A stretch of 64,000 bases of DNA from an uncultured Clostridia bacterium (lineage in GTDB: Bacteria; Bacillota; Clostridia; TANB77; CAG-508). This document shows positions 32,416 through 43,485 of this stretch, piece by piece (positions within the stretch are counted from its first letter, which is position 1; every line of letters starts with the position of its first letter). The notes beneath the pieces were generated by a model. The model did no database searches. It was not told the DNA's origin and saw only the letters and a list, made by a program, of their open reading frames with translations. Position numbers and translations under genes: made by a program. The DNA lies in NCBI GenBank assembly GCA_947626605.1, contig CANQSV010000001.1:140664-204663 (forward strand), written 5' to 3'.

Positions 32416-32853
32416 CTATAATAGTTCCTTTACTACTTCATTAATTGACTTTCCATCTGCTGCAGCTCCTATTTTTTCTTTAGCTGCTTTCATAACTTTT
32501 CCCATATCTTTTATATCTACTGCTCCAACTTCTTCTATTACCTTTTTAATAATTTCAGTTAATTCTTCTTTTGATAATTGTTTTGGTAAATATGCTGCTA
32601 TAATTTCCATTTCCTTTTTTACTGCTTCTATTAGATCTTCTCTTCCACTTTTTTCATAATCGCCTAGAGAATCTTTTCTTTTCTTCATTTCCTTTGCTAT
32701 TATATCAATTATTTGATTATCGTCTAATTGAATTCCCTTATCCTTTTCGACTTGTAAAATTGCTGCTCTAATCATTTGAACAGTATTCTTTTTTATTTCA
32801 TCTTTTTCTTTCATAGAAATTTTTAAATCTTCTAGTAATTTTTCCTTTAACAT
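32416..32853 (-). CDS. GatB/YqeY domain-containing protein
   Basis: MLKEKLLEDLKISMKEKDEIKKNTVQMIRAAILQVEKDKG...AAYLPKQLSKEEL signature. Confidence 0.9.
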   Translation of the reverse strand: MLKEKLLEDLKISMKEKDEIKKNTVQMIRAAILQVEKDKGIQLDDNQIIDIIAKEMKKRKDSLGDYEKSGREDLIEAVKKEMEIIAAYLPKQLSKEELTEIIKKVIEEVGAVDIKDMGKVMKAAKEKIGAAADGKSINEVVKELL

Positions 32854-32866
32854 TTAAATCTCTCCT

Positions 32867-33313
32867 TTAAATCTCTTCTCTTGAATTTTCTTCTTTCTTT
32901 TTATTCTCTTCTTCCTGTTGTCTTCTTTCCATTCCTTGTATTTCAGCTTTTATTGCCTCTCTATAAGTTTCAGGTATTGCCATTATAGAAATATCATCTG
33001 TTGAGCTTCTGCCTCCTGTTTCAATTAGTTCTCCTAAAGCACCTGGAACTTCTTTAAATTTTTCTGATACTCTCATCTTGAAAAAACTAAATAAAGAATG
33101 CTCACTTATATACAGTTTATCATCATCATTGAATGAAGCAACATCTATAAAGTTTTTCTCTCTTGCTTCATTTAATCTTGTTTGTTCATATTTGAAATAA
33201 TATTTTCCATCAAAATAAGCTAGAGTTCCTATAATATGATGTTTTCCATCTAAATCTTTCCAGATGACTGCAGCATAATATTCCTCTTTTTTTTCATCTT
33301 TCTTATCTTCCAT
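32867..33313 (-). CDS. Hypothetical protein with possible HipA N-subdomain/HipS-like fold
   Basis: IGTLAYFDGKYYFKYEQTRLNE...LYISEHSLFSFFKMRV resembles HipA N-terminal pattern; adjacent to HipA-like kinase. Confidence 0.45.
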   Translation of the reverse strand: MEDKKDEKKEEYYAAVIWKDLDGKHHIIGTLAYFDGKYYFKYEQTRLNEAREKNFIDVASFNDDDKLYISEHSLFSFFKMRVSEKFKEVPGALGELIETGGRSSTDDISIMAIPETYREAIKAEIQGMERRQQEEENKKKEENSREEI

Positions 33314-33429
33314 TATTTAACCCTCTCTCCTTTCTCTTTTTTATTATTTTATCTCGTTAAAAATATAGCATAATTATAGCATAACATTTAGAAATTGGCA
33401 AATAACCACTATTTCAGATTTTTTAATAA

Positions 33430-34923
33430 TTAATCATCATTTCTATTAGCATTTTCCTTTTGATCAAAATTTAAACCATATCCTTTTTCTATATCTTTAA
33501 ACTTATCCATAAATTCTTTCAATATTCTATCTGAATTAACAGTTTTTTCACTATCATGTGCATAATATTTTTTCTTTTCTTCATCTGATAACTTATCATA
33601 TTCTGCCATTGGAATTTCTCTATATCCTATTGCTTTTTGAATTTCTGGCAATTTATCATGTAAAACTTGCAAAAATTTCATAGTATATTCTCTATAATTT
33701 TCCATTATATATGCAAATAAATCTTTTCCTGCTGTTGCAAATCTTTTTAAGTCCTCTGGTCTATCAAGTAACACACTAGAACTTGCCCAATATTGTCTAA
33801 TGTAATCATATGGCTGAGCTAAACATTCTGTATCTAAACTCATATTTAACAAAGAAACTGCATGATCAAATACTCCTAATTTATATGTATCTGTAGCTTT
33901 ATCTCTTATAAGTGCCCAATTATTCAAATGTCTATCTATATTATTAGTAAATAAGTCCAAAATTGTTGTTTGTATAATAGCCTCTTCAAGCTTACTATAA
34001 TTATCTTTTTTCTCACATGTTGTTTGCTTTATTCCAATAATCATATCATCTATTGGCATTCCTTTAATTTCTATTTTAGAAAGTTCCTCAGGAGAATACT
34101 CTCTTCCGACTGTTTGACTTATACTTCTAGCAAAATCTTCCAATGTAGTATTTTCATCAATATATTCAACTTTTTCTTTAATTACCTCTAATAGTTTCTT
34201 TTCATCTTCTAAATTTTTACCATCTAATTTTTCTTCTAATTCTAAATCTATGATAGTTTGCTTTATTTTTTCTTGTAGATTTTTTTTATCAATTTTTACT
34301 TTTTTCATCATTTGCAATTCTACCGATTTTAATATTATATCTAACGGTACTCTATCAGATCGTTGATCCATATCTTGTCTTTCCAGAACATTAAAAACAA
34401 TAGTTTTCATCATAGTCATTTCCTGAGTTTCTTGATCTACAACACTATAACTAATAACATCTGGTTCTCTTGTTGATTGATCTTCAACTCTTTTTGCTAA
34501 ATCTACTTGAGGTACAGCAATATGTTCTGGATCTAAAACAACTTTTCCAATTAGAGACCAAACTTTTTCGTTATAATTATAATCAGTATAATCATAATCA
34601 GACTCCTTATGTATAGCCATTCCTCTATCTATTATTTCTCCGTCAACGTATTCAAAAGCTCTACACCACATTGCATTTCCACTACTACGCCCAATATGAT
34701 CTTCTCTAATTTTTATAAGTAATATACCAACAAAATCATCTGGTACACTCTCTTTATATTTACTTAATGGTACATTATTTTCTCCTTGTATCATTATTAA
34801 TTTCTTTGGTTCATAACCTGGATTTTTTTCTTCTTTTACCCCTATTTTAGTTGAGTATGAATTTCTCCATGAAGAACGGCTACTAAATCCAAAACCTCCA
34901 AATGAATTTCCCCACATAAGCAT
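33430..34923 (-). CDS. Divergent HipA-like (PI3/4K-fold) kinase
   Basis: Catalytic loop NNIDRHLNNWALIRD and metal-binding VFDHAVSLL match the HipA-type DRHxxN ... D pattern. Confidence 0.6.
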   Translation of the reverse strand: MLMWGNSFGGFGFSSRSSWRNSYSTKIGVKEEKNPGYEPKKLIMIQGENNVPLSKYKESVPDDFVGILLIKIREDHIGRSSGNAMWCRAFEYVDGEIIDRGMAIHKESDYDYTDYNYNEKVWSLIGKVVLDPEHIAVPQVDLAKRVEDQSTREPDVISYSVVDQETQEMTMMKTIVFNVLERQDMDQRSDRVPLDIILKSVELQMMKKVKIDKKNLQEKIKQTIIDLELEEKLDGKNLEDEKKLLEVIKEKVEYIDENTTLEDFARSISQTVGREYSPEELSKIEIKGMPIDDMIIGIKQTTCEKKDNYSKLEEAIIQTTILDLFTNNIDRHLNNWALIRDKATDTYKLGVFDHAVSLLNMSLDTECLAQPYDYIRQYWASSSVLLDRPEDLKRFATAGKDLFAYIMENYREYTMKFLQVLHDKLPEIQKAIGYREIPMAEYDKLSDEEKKKYYAHDSEKTVNSDRILKEFMDKFKDIEKGYGLNFDQKENANRNDD

Positions 34924-35029
34924 GCCTCCTTAAAAAAACGTATAAATATTTTATCATAATATTTTCATTTTTGCAATTGTTATCTTAATACTTATGTATA
35001 GGATGGAGAAAATTCCTACTATATAAAAA

Positions 35030-35058
35030 AAAGCGACAGGTTTTCCTGTCTCTTTTTC
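35030..35058 (-). terminator. Terminator of the ribosomal protein/rpoA operon
   Basis: aaaaaaagcgacaggttttcctgtctcttttt. Confidence 0.65.
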
Positions 35059-35063
35059 ATTTA

Positions 35064-35582
35064 TTATAATAATTTAAGAATTACAGACTCAGCTGCATCT
35101 CCTCTTCTTGGTCCTGCTTTTACTATTGTTGTATATCCACCAACACGTCCTTCATATTTAGGAGCTAATTCATCAAATAATTTTGTTGGTATATCAACAT
35201 TTTTTACTTTGTTTATATTTTTCATCATTTTTCTTCTAGCACTTAATCTAGTTGGTAAATCTTTTTTTCTTGACTCTGTTGTTTCCTCTTTAACAACTCT
35301 TAAATAATCTTTACCATTTTTGCTTGTTACTTTTTCTGTAACTTTATTACCTTTTTCATCAAGCTTAGCACGAACTACTTTTACATCTACTGTTTCGAAA
35401 TTATCTTTTTCTTTAATAGCTAATGAAATTAAACTATCAGCTATTGCTTTTACTTCTTTTGCTCTTGCTTCAGTAGTTTGGATTTTTCCATTTAAGAATA
35501 AATCAGTAGTTTGGCATTTTAACATTGCTAATCTTTGATCTGTTGGTTTTCCTAATTTTCTATTTATAGCCATCTTTCTCAC
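35064..35582 (-). CDS. rplQ: 50S ribosomal protein L17
   Basis: RKLGKPTDQRLAMLKCQTTDLFLNGKIQTTEARAKEVK; downstream of rpoA. Confidence 0.95.
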   Translation of the reverse strand: MRKMAINRKLGKPTDQRLAMLKCQTTDLFLNGKIQTTEARAKEVKAIADSLISLAIKEKDNFETVDVKVVRAKLDEKGNKVTEKVTSKNGKDYLRVVKEETTESRKKDLPTRLSARRKMMKNINKVKNVDIPTKLFDELAPKYEGRVGGYTTIVKAGPRRGDAAESVILKLL

Positions 35583-35615
35583 CTTTCTAAAAAAACTTTA
35601 TAATTTCCTATCGGA

Positions 35616-36563
35616 TTAGTCTTCTTCTTGAGCAAAATCAAATCCTAATGAACGTAATTTATTAGTAACTTCCTCTAATGATTTCTTACCTAAATTTCTT
35701 ACCTTCATCATATCTGATTCTGTTTTGTTAGCTAAGTCTTCAACAGTAGAAATTCCAGCTCTTTTTAAACAATTAAATGATCTTACAGATAACTCTAAAT
35801 CTTCAATTGCCATTTCAAGAACTTTTTCTTTCTTAGATTCTTCTTTTTCTATCATAACTTGTGTATTCTTAGCAGTTTCTGATAAATCTATGAATAATTC
35901 TAAATGACCTGTCATAACTTTAGCAGCTAAGCTTAATGCTTCATAAGCTTTTAAGCTTCCGTCAGTCCATATTTCTATAACTAATTTGTCATAATCAACC
36001 ATTTGACCTACTCTTGTATTTTCAACTGTATAATTTACTTTTTTTACAGGAGTATAGATTGAATCAATTGGAAGTACTGATATGTCTTGGTTTGGCTTTT
36101 TATTTTTTACAGCTGTGTTATATCCTCTTCCTTTATCTACTGTCATTTCCATTTGAAGATGTCCACCTTCTGCAACTGTTGCAATATGTAAATCAGGATT
36201 TAATATTTCTACAGTTCCATCTGTGATAATATCACCAGCTGTAACTTCACCTTCACCTTTAAAGTCTATTTTTACAATCTTTTCTTCTGTATCATATGTT
36301 TTTAATCTTACACCTTTTAGATTAACAATAATTTCAGGTACATCTTCAACAACATTTGGTACTGTTGAAAATTCATGTACAACACCTTCTATTTTGATAC
36401 TAGTGATTGCACTACCAGGAAGTGATGAAAGCAAAATTCTTCTTAAAGAATTCCCTATTGTTACTCCATATCCACGTTCTAATGGTTCACAAACAAATTT
36501 TGCATAATTGTTTGATTCATCCATTTCTAAACATTCAATATTTGGCTTTTCAAATTCTATCAT
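35616..36563 (-). CDS. rpoA: DNA-directed RNA polymerase subunit alpha
   Basis: [31 protein letters not shown]; alpha [17 protein letters not shown]. Confidence 0.97.
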   Translation of the reverse strand: MIEFEKPNIECLEMDESNNYAKFVCEPLERGYGVTIGNSLRRILLSSLPGSAITSIKIEGVVHEFSTVPNVVEDVPEIIVNLKGVRLKTYDTEEKIVKIDFKGEGEVTAGDIITDGTVEILNPDLHIATVAEGGHLQMEMTVDKGRGYNTAVKNKKPNQDISVLPIDSIYTPVKKVNYTVENTRVGQMVDYDKLVIEIWTDGSLKAYEALSLAAKVMTGHLELFIDLSETAKNTQVMIEKEESKKEKVLEMAIEDLELSVRSFNCLKRAGISTVEDLANKTESDMMKVRNLGKKSLEEVTNKLRSLGFDFAQEED

Positions 36564-36608
36564 TTTTACCTCCCAATTTTAATTAACTTTAAAACTTTAA
36601 ATTAAATT

Positions 36609-37235
36609 CTATTTAGAGTATAGCTCTACTATTAAATGCTCTGCAACTTGGATATCAACATCTTCTCTTGATGCTAATTTAATAACTTTACCACTTAAAG
36701 ATTCTACATCTTTTTCTAGCCATGTTGGTACTGGTCTTGTAGCATTTGCTTCAACATTTCCTTTAATAACTGCTGCATCTCTTTTATTTTCTCTAACAGC
36801 TACTACATCTCCTGGTTTTACTAAATATGATGCTATATCAACTTTTTTTCCATTAACTTCGAAAAGTCCATGATTTACAAGTTGTCTAGCTTGTGGTCTT
36901 GAAGCACCATAGCCTAGTCTATAAACAACATTATCTAATCTACTTTCTAATATTTGAAGTAAATTTTCACCAGTAATACCTTTTTTATTTGAAGCCATTT
37001 CAAAATATTTTCTAAATTGTCTTTCTCCTACTCCATAGAAAGATTTAGTTTTTTGTTTTTCTCTTAACTGAGTTCCATATTCAGAAAGTTTAGCTTTCTT
37101 TTGTCCATGTTGTCCTGGAGCATAATTTCTTCTAGAAACACTACATTTATCTGAATAACATCTAGAACCTTTTAGGAACAATTTTTGTCCTTCTCTACGA
37201 CAAATACGACATTGTTCGTCTTTATATCTTGCCAT
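36609..37235 (-). CDS. rpsD: 30S ribosomal protein S4
   Basis: S4 domain [24 protein letters not shown]; zinc-ribbon N-terminus. Confidence 0.97.
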   Translation of the reverse strand: MARYKDEQCRICRREGQKLFLKGSRCYSDKCSVSRRNYAPGQHGQKKAKLSEYGTQLREKQKTKSFYGVGERQFRKYFEMASNKKGITGENLLQILESRLDNVVYRLGYGASRPQARQLVNHGLFEVNGKKVDIASYLVKPGDVVAVRENKRDAAVIKGNVEANATRPVPTWLEKDVESLSGKVIKLASREDVDIQVAEHLIVELYSK

Positions 37236-37296
37236 TATTATTTCTCCTTTCGAAAATTATCACTTTTAAATTTTTCACTTTTAATCAATTTTATGA

Positions 37297-37692
37297 TTAC
37301 ACTCTTCTTCTTTTTGGTGGTCTACATCCGTTATGAGGAATTGGTGTAACATCTTTAATGCTACTAATTTCTAGACCTGCTGTTTGAAGAGATCTAATTG
37401 CTGCTTCACGCCCAGAACCTGGCCCTTTAACAAAAACTTCTACTGTTTTTAAACCATGTTCCATACCAGCCTTAGCTGCAACTGTTGCTGCTTCACCAGC
37501 TGCAAATGGTGTGCTTTTTCTAGAACCTTTAAATCCTAAACCTCCAGCACTTGCCCATGATATAACATTACCTTGAACATCTGTCATTGTAACTATTGTA
37601 TTATTAAAACTAGAATGAATATGAGCTGCACCTTTTTCGATGTTTTTTCTATTTCTTCTAGGTGTTTTTCTTGCTACTGCATTTTTAGCCAT
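37297..37692 (-). CDS. rpsK: 30S ribosomal protein S11
   Basis: [40 protein letters not shown]. Confidence 0.97.
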   Translation of the reverse strand: MAKNAVARKTPRRNRKNIEKGAAHIHSSFNNTIVTMTDVQGNVISWASAGGLGFKGSRKSTPFAAGEAATVAAKAGMEHGLKTVEVFVKGPGSGREAAIRSLQTAGLEISSIKDVTPIPHNGCRPPKRRRV

Positions 37693-37762
37693 TTGGTTTT
37701 AACCTCCTTATAAATTTAAAATTCAAAATGACATAAAATTAAATTACTTAATTATCATTTTT

Positions 37763-38128
37763 TTATTTACTTTTACTAACTAATTTTCTAGGACCTTTTC
37801 TTGTTCTAGCGTTAGTTTTTGTTCTTTGACCTCTAACAGGTAACCCTCTTCTATGTCTTAATCCTCTATAGCAACCAATTTCTGTAAGTCTTTTGATATT
37901 AAGAGCTACTTCTCTTCTTAAGTCACCTTCTACTTTATATTCTTCATCAATAACTTTTCTTATGCTATTAACTTGATCATCTGTTAAATCTTTAATTCTT
38001 ATATCTGGATTAATTCCAGCTTTTTCAAGAATTTTTTGAGAACTTGTTAATCCTATACCATAAATATAAGTAAGTCCTACTTCAACTCTCTTTTCTCTAG
38101 GTAAATCTATTCCTGCAATACGAGCCAT
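37763..38128 (-). CDS. rpsM: 30S ribosomal protein S13
   Basis: [26 protein letters not shown]; start set at MARIAG. Confidence 0.95.
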   Translation of the reverse strand: MARIAGIDLPREKRVEVGLTYIYGIGLTSSQKILEKAGINPDIRIKDLTDDQVNSIRKVIDEEYKVEGDLRREVALNIKRLTEIGCYRGLRHRRGLPVRGQRTKTNARTRKGPRKLVSKSK

Positions 38129-38366
38129 AAATTTTAGCACCTCCAAAATTTTTTAATAAATCTTCCAATTTTAATTATCTGAAATGTAATTTCTAAAAAG
38201 CGGATTAACACTAAATAAAAATTATTTAGTGCTATTCTTAGCTTGTACAGAAATTAGTTTATAATTATTGTTGGAAATAATATATATAAACACAAACCTG
38301 ATATGTATACCATACTATTGTAATATGGGTCCACAGCCGCTACCGGATTTATGTTAATATCAAAAA

Positions 38367-38480
38367 TTAACCTTGTCTTTGTTTGTGTTTTGGATTTTCA
38401 CAAATCACTCTTATAACACCTTTTCTTTTGATTACTTTACATTTTTCGCATATTTTTTTAACTGATGGTCTTACCTTCAT
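38367..38480 (-). CDS. rpmJ: 50S ribosomal protein L36; not in ORF track
   Basis: Translation: [37 protein letters not shown]. Confidence 0.97.
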   Translation of the reverse strand: MKVRPSVKKICEKCKVIKRKGVIRVICENPKHKQRQG

Positions 38481-38530
38481 TCCTATTCACCTCTTTATAT
38501 AAAAATGTATTTATAACATTTAAGATTTTA

Positions 38531-38749
38531 TTATTTTGCCCTCCAAGTTATTCTACCTCTTGATAAATCATAAGGTGAAAGTTCAACTTTTACTTTATCT
38601 CCTGGTAAAATTTTGATGTAATTCATTCTTAATTTTCCTGAAATGTGGGCTAATAATTGATGCCCATTTTCAAGTTCAACTTTAAATGTAGTATTTGGCA
38701 AAGCCTCAACTACAGTTCCTTCCACTTCAATAATGTCTTCTTTAGCCAA
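38531..38749 (-). CDS. infA: Translation initiation factor IF-1
   Basis: [33 protein letters not shown] start with upstream ggaggg at suitable spacing. Confidence 0.93.
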   Translation of the reverse strand: MAKEDIIEVEGTVVEALPNTTFKVELENGHQLLAHISGKLRMNYIKILPGDKVKVELSPYDLSRGRITWRAK

Positions 38750-38839
38750 TTTTAATCCCTCCACTTCAGTAATATACTTGGTTTTCGGACTATTTGCATT
38801 AAATCATATTACAAATAGCTAGTATATTATATCTCAAAC

Positions 38840-39610
38840 CTATAGTTTTGTCAATATCTCAGGACCTTTTTCTGTAATTAAAATAGTATTTTCATAATGA
38901 GCTGCTAAACTACCATCTTCTGTTATAATTGTCCACCCATCATCTAACTCTAGTATCTCGTCACTTCCTTGTATAACCATTGGCTCTACAGCAAGTGTCA
39001 TACCTGTTTCAATTTTTGGACCTTTACCACTTCTTCCATAATTTGGGATACCTGGATCTTCATGCATCCCTCTACCTATTCCATGTCCTTGAAATTCTTT
39101 AACAACTGAATAACCATTTTTTTCTACAAAGTTGCCAATTGCATTTGAAATATCTCCTATTCTATTACCTTTAACAGCTTGTTTTATACCTTCAAAAAAA
39201 GCTTGTTTCGTGACTTCTACTAATCTTTTAGCTTCATCAGAAACTTTTCCAACAAGATATGTTCTTGCCATATCCCCATGATAACCATTTTTTAAAGCTA
39301 CCATGTCCACACTAACAATATCTCCATCTTTTATAATCATATTAGCATCTGGAATTCCATGTATAACTACATCATTAATTGAAATACAAGTTGTAGCTGG
39401 AAAAGCAGGAACACCTTTGTATGGGCTTGGATAATTTTTTTGAGCAGGTACAGCACCATTTTTTACCATAACTTCTTCAGCTATTTTATCAAGTTCTAAA
39501 GCTGTTATACCAGGTCTTATATTTTCTTCTATTGCCTTGTGAGCTAAAGCTACAATTCTACAAGCTTCTCTCATCAATTCTATTTCTCTTTTAGATTTAA
39601 TATCTATCAC
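38840..39610 (-). CDS. map: Methionine aminopeptidase type I
   Basis: VDMVALKNGYHGDMARTYLVG; GHGIGRGMHEDPGIPNYG. Confidence 0.96.
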   Translation of the reverse strand: MIDIKSKREIELMREACRIVALAHKAIEENIRPGITALELDKIAEEVMVKNGAVPAQKNYPSPYKGVPAFPATTCISINDVVIHGIPDANMIIKDGDIVSVDMVALKNGYHGDMARTYLVGKVSDEAKRLVEVTKQAFFEGIKQAVKGNRIGDISNAIGNFVEKNGYSVVKEFQGHGIGRGMHEDPGIPNYGRSGKGPKIETGMTLAVEPMVIQGSDEILELDDGWTIITEDGSLAAHYENTILITEKGPEILTKL

Positions 39611-39651
39611 TTTTATTTACGCCTCTTTTATTCCAATATTTTCATAGAAAT

Positions 39652-40320
39652 TTATTTATTGTTTATATCTTTTAAAATATCTTCTGCCACATCTTTTCCT
39701 AATCTATTTATTGCTTCACTTACTTCTTCTGTACGAAGAACTCCTCTTGACTCATAATAAGAAACTAATGGGCTTGTTTTTTCATCATATATTTTTAATC
39801 TATTTCTTATTGATTCTTCATTTGAATCATCTTCTCTTTGTACTAATTCTGCTCCACATTTATCACATATTCCTTCTTTTACTGGTGGATGCATACGTAA
39901 ATTATATGTAGCTTTACATGCTTGATTTGAACATACTCTTCTATTAATCATTCTAGTAATAATTTCTTCTCTTGGTGTAGTTAAATTAATTACTAAATCA
40001 ACCTTTTTACCTTTTTCAGCTAATATTTCATCTAATTTTTCAGCTTGTTCAACTGTACGTGGAAATCCATCTAATATTACACCATTTGTAGCATCATCTT
40101 CATTTAATCTATCTATTACCATTGGAACTGTAATTTCATCTGGAACTAGCATTCCTTTTGCAATATATTTATTTGCCTCTTTTCCTAATTCAGTTTCTTC
40201 TTTTATATTTTTTCTAAAAATATCTCCTGTTGATACTTGTGGCCAACCTGTTGATTCTGTTAATAAACCTGCAACAGTTCCCTTTCCTGTTCCTTGTGCT
40301 CCTAACATTATTATAATCAT
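39652..40320 (-). CDS. adk: Adenylate kinase
   Basis: IIIMLGAQGTGKGTVAGLL; GVILDGFPRTVEQAE; zinc-type LID. Confidence 0.95.
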   Translation of the reverse strand: MIIIMLGAQGTGKGTVAGLLTESTGWPQVSTGDIFRKNIKEETELGKEANKYIAKGMLVPDEITVPMVIDRLNEDDATNGVILDGFPRTVEQAEKLDEILAEKGKKVDLVINLTTPREEIITRMINRRVCSNQACKATYNLRMHPPVKEGICDKCGAELVQREDDSNEESIRNRLKIYDEKTSPLVSYYESRGVLRTEEVSEAINRLGKDVAEDILKDINNK

Positions 40321-40422
40321 AAAAATCCTCCTCATTTTTACTATTTTATTTATATAACTTTTTTAATTATTATTTACTATTATAGAAATATTAATATTGC
40401 AACCATTAAAATTTTCTCTATC

Positions 40423-40479
40423 TTTGTAGGGGTCGACGTCCTCGACGACCCGCACATACTATAACATATAGAGATGTTT
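40423..40479. repeat. Palindromic repeat family C, copy 3 (inverted)
   Basis: tgtaggggtcgacgtcctcgacgacccgcacatactataacatatagagatgtt. Confidence 0.6.
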
Positions 40480-40652
40480 ATTTACGCATAAACCTAGAAT
40501 TATAAATAATTTAAAATATCAAATATAATATATTGTATAGTATTTGCACTAATTATTGTTTAATATGTTTATAACATCTCTACAAGTTCTTGTTATAATA
40601 GTAATTAAAAAAATCATATAAATTTATAAACACAATGTAGTTGCGAGCATTG

Positions 40653-40766
40653 CAATTAATATTTAATAGGTAATAATGAATAATGTATAATTTTAGCTAA
40701 AAAATTGCTTTGCAATTTTTTCACATTAATTATTCATTATTCATTATTCACTTTTCATTATTAATT
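40653..40766. repeat. MITE-like AT-rich repeat family D, copy 2
   Basis: aatatttaataggtaataatgaataatgtataattttagctaaaaaattgctttgcaattttttcacattaattattcattattcattattc; near-copy of 8236-8346. Confidence 0.7.
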
Positions 40767-40769
40767 AAT

Positions 40770-42092
40770 CTATTCAAGGAATCCCTTATAGTGTCTCATT
40801 ACTAATTGAGATTCTAATTGTTGAACTGTTTCTAGTGCAACACCTACTACGATAAGTATTGTTGTTCCACCGAAAGATATATTTAATCCTGAAACACCTA
40901 CTAAAATTGGAACTACTGCTATAAGTGCTAGGAAGAAACCTCCAAACCAAGTTAGTTTTGAAATTATACCTTTCAAATAATCTGTTGTTGGTTTTCCTGC
41001 TCTAATACCAGGTATGAATCCACCATTTTTCTTAATGTTATTTGATACTTCTGCTGGATTAAATGTTGCATATGTATAAAAGAATGTGAATCCTACAATT
41101 AATAATAGGTAAACTATAGCATTTGCAATAGTATATCCAAGTGGTATACCTGATGCTGATGTTGCTACAGAAAACTTATATACACCTGCCCAAAATCCTG
41201 ATTGTGATGCTATGTTAGGATTAAACATTTGAATAATCATTGCAGGGAATGTCATAAATGATGAAGCAAAGATTACTGGCATAACACCTGCCATAGCAAG
41301 TTTTAATGGTATATGTGTACTTTGTCCACCATACATTTTTCTTCCTACAACTTTTTTAGCATATTGAACAGGTACTCTTCTTTCTGCTTCTTGTACAAAT
41401 ACAACTCCTGCAACAAAAAGTATTGCTCCTGCAATTACTCCTAGCGTAATTAATAAACCTTTTGTTGAGAATCCAACAGCTGTAAAAACAAGTCCCCATA
41501 AATATGTTACAGCATCTGGCATTCCTGAAATTATACCTATGAAAATTATCATTGAAATACCATTTCCTATACCAAGGTTAGTAATTTGTTCACCTAACCA
41601 CATTAAGAATGCTGTTCCTGCTAACAAACCTACTACAACAATTAACATTGTTGTAAAAGATTGATTTACGAATATTCCTGATGATCTATATGATAAGTAT
41701 ACTCCTATAGCTTCAATTAGTGCTAAAACAATTGTAACTATTTTTGTATAAACATTTATCTTTCTTCTTCCTTCTTCTCCGCCTTCTTTAGTTAATTTTT
41801 CTAAAGATGGAATAACCATTGCCATTAATTGAACTACAATTGATGCAGTAATATATGGACTTATTGACATAGCAAATACAGATAATCTTTGAAAAGCACC
41901 ACCAGAAATAACATTGATTAAACCACTTAAACTTGTACTTGATGCTTTTGCTAATGCTGCTAATTGTACTGCATCTACTCCTGGTACTGTTATATAGCAC
42001 CCAAATCTAAATATAACTATTAATAATAGTGTAAATAATAATTTTTTTCTTACGTCTGGGGTCTTTATAGCGTTTTTTATTGTTTTAAACAA
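40770..42092 (-). CDS. secY: Preprotein translocase subunit SecY
   Basis: 10-TM protein; RFGCYITVPGVD, YITASIVVQLMAMVIPSLEKL. Confidence 0.97.
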   Translation of the reverse strand: MFKTIKNAIKTPDVRKKLLFTLLLIVIFRFGCYITVPGVDAVQLAALAKASSTSLSGLINVISGGAFQRLSVFAMSISPYITASIVVQLMAMVIPSLEKLTKEGGEEGRRKINVYTKIVTIVLALIEAIGVYLSYRSSGIFVNQSFTTMLIVVVGLLAGTAFLMWLGEQITNLGIGNGISMIIFIGIISGMPDAVTYLWGLVFTAVGFSTKGLLITLGVIAGAILFVAGVVFVQEAERRVPVQYAKKVVGRKMYGGQSTHIPLKLAMAGVMPVIFASSFMTFPAMIIQMFNPNIASQSGFWAGVYKFSVATSASGIPLGYTIANAIVYLLLIVGFTFFYTYATFNPAEVSNNIKKNGGFIPGIRAGKPTTDYLKGIISKLTWFGGFFLALIAVVPILVGVSGLNISFGGTTILIVVGVALETVQQLESQLVMRHYKGFLE

Positions 42093-42527
42093 TTAAACCA
42101 CCTCTATCTTTCCACCTGCAGCTTCTATTTTAGCTTGTGCTGCTTTTGTAAATCTGTTTGCTTTTACTGTTAATGCTTTTTCTATATTTCCTGTAGCTAA
42201 TACAACTATTCCGTCATTTGCTTTACCAATTATTCCTTCTTTTAATAAAGTATCAACTGTAACTTCTTTTGCTTCAGATTTATTAAGCATTGTTAGAGTT
42301 ACTTCAGTATAGTTTTTAGCATGAATATTTGTAAATCCTCTTTTTGGTAATCTTCTATATAATGGTGTTTGACCACCTTCGAATCCACGTCTAACTCCTC
42401 CGCCAGATCTTGCTTTTTGTCCTTTATGACCTTTTCCAGAAGTTTTTCCAAGTCCTGAACCTACTCCACGACCTACTCTTCTTCTGCTAACTCTTTCCTC
42501 TGCTGGCTTTAATTCACCTAGTTTCAT
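42093..42527 (-). CDS. rplO: 50S ribosomal protein L15
   Basis: [43 protein letters not shown]. Confidence 0.97.
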   Translation of the reverse strand: MKLGELKPAEERVSRRRVGRGVGSGLGKTSGKGHKGQKARSGGGVRRGFEGGQTPLYRRLPKRGFTNIHAKNYTEVTLTMLNKSEAKEVTVDTLLKEGIIGKANDGIVVLATGNIEKALTVKANRFTKAAQAKIEAAGGKIEVV

Positions 42528-42572
42528 TATTGCACCTCCTTAATTTATATAATAGTTTTCTCTCCATTCCTA

Positions 42573-43061
42573 TTATATAATATCTTCTACTTTTTTTCCT
42601 CTTTTTTTAGCAATTTCTTCAATAGTTTTCATATTAGATAAACCGCTAATTGTAGCATAAACTACATTTCTTGGATTATTAGTTCCAATAACTTTTGTTC
42701 TTATATCTTTATATCCAGCTAATTCTAGAACTGGTCTAACACTACCTCCAGCGATAACTCCAGTACCTTCTACAGCTGGTTTAAGCATAACTTTTGCGCT
42801 ACCAAATTCACCAACATATTCATGAGGTATAGTAGTTCCTACAACAGGAACTGTTACTAAATTCTTTTTAGCATCTTCAATAGCTTTTTTGATTGCATCT
42901 GGAACTTCTGAAGCTTTACCATTACCAACTCCAACATGACCATTTTCATCTCCAACAACTACTACTGCACTAAATCTAAAAGTTCTACCACCTTTAACAA
43001 CTTTTGCAACTCTGTTAATGGCTACTACTTTTTCTTTTAATTCTACTGCCTTTTCTTCCAT
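42573..43061 (-). CDS. rpsE: 30S ribosomal protein S5
   Basis: [39 protein letters not shown]. Confidence 0.97.
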   Translation of the reverse strand: MEEKAVELKEKVVAINRVAKVVKGGRTFRFSAVVVVGDENGHVGVGNGKASEVPDAIKKAIEDAKKNLVTVPVVGTTIPHEYVGEFGSAKVMLKPAVEGTGVIAGGSVRPVLELAGYKDIRTKVIGTNNPRNVVYATISGLSNMKTIEEIAKKRGKKVEDII

Positions 43062-43125
43062 TGATTAATATTTCCTCCTTCCGAAAATAATTATATTTAT
43101 TAATTAATGTTACATTTAACACATC

Positions 43126-43485
43126 TTAGAATTTCAAACCTGCTTCACGTGCTGCTTCAGCTAACTCTTTAACAACACCATGATAAATATATCCGCCTCT
43201 ATCATACACTACAGTATCAATTTTCTTTGCAAGAGCTCTTTTAGCGATAAGTGCTCCTACTTCTTTAGCAGCTTCTTTATTAGAATGTTTAGTTTTAACT
43301 TCTTTATCTAAAGTTGAAGCAGAAACTAGTGTTACACCCTTAACATCATCAATTATTTGAGCATATACATTTGTATTACTTCTATATACACAAAGTCTTG
43401 GACATTCAGCAGTTCCACTAATTTTTGTACGAACACGAATATGTCTTCTTCTTCTCTCAAACTTTCTATCTGTCTTAGTAATCAT
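43126..43485 (-). CDS. rplR: 50S ribosomal protein L18
   Basis: [31 protein letters not shown]. Confidence 0.97.
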   Translation of the reverse strand: MITKTDRKFERRRRHIRVRTKISGTAECPRLCVYRSNTNVYAQIIDDVKGVTLVSASTLDKEVKTKHSNKEAAKEVGALIAKRALAKKIDTVVYDRGGYIYHGVVKELAEAAREAGLKF

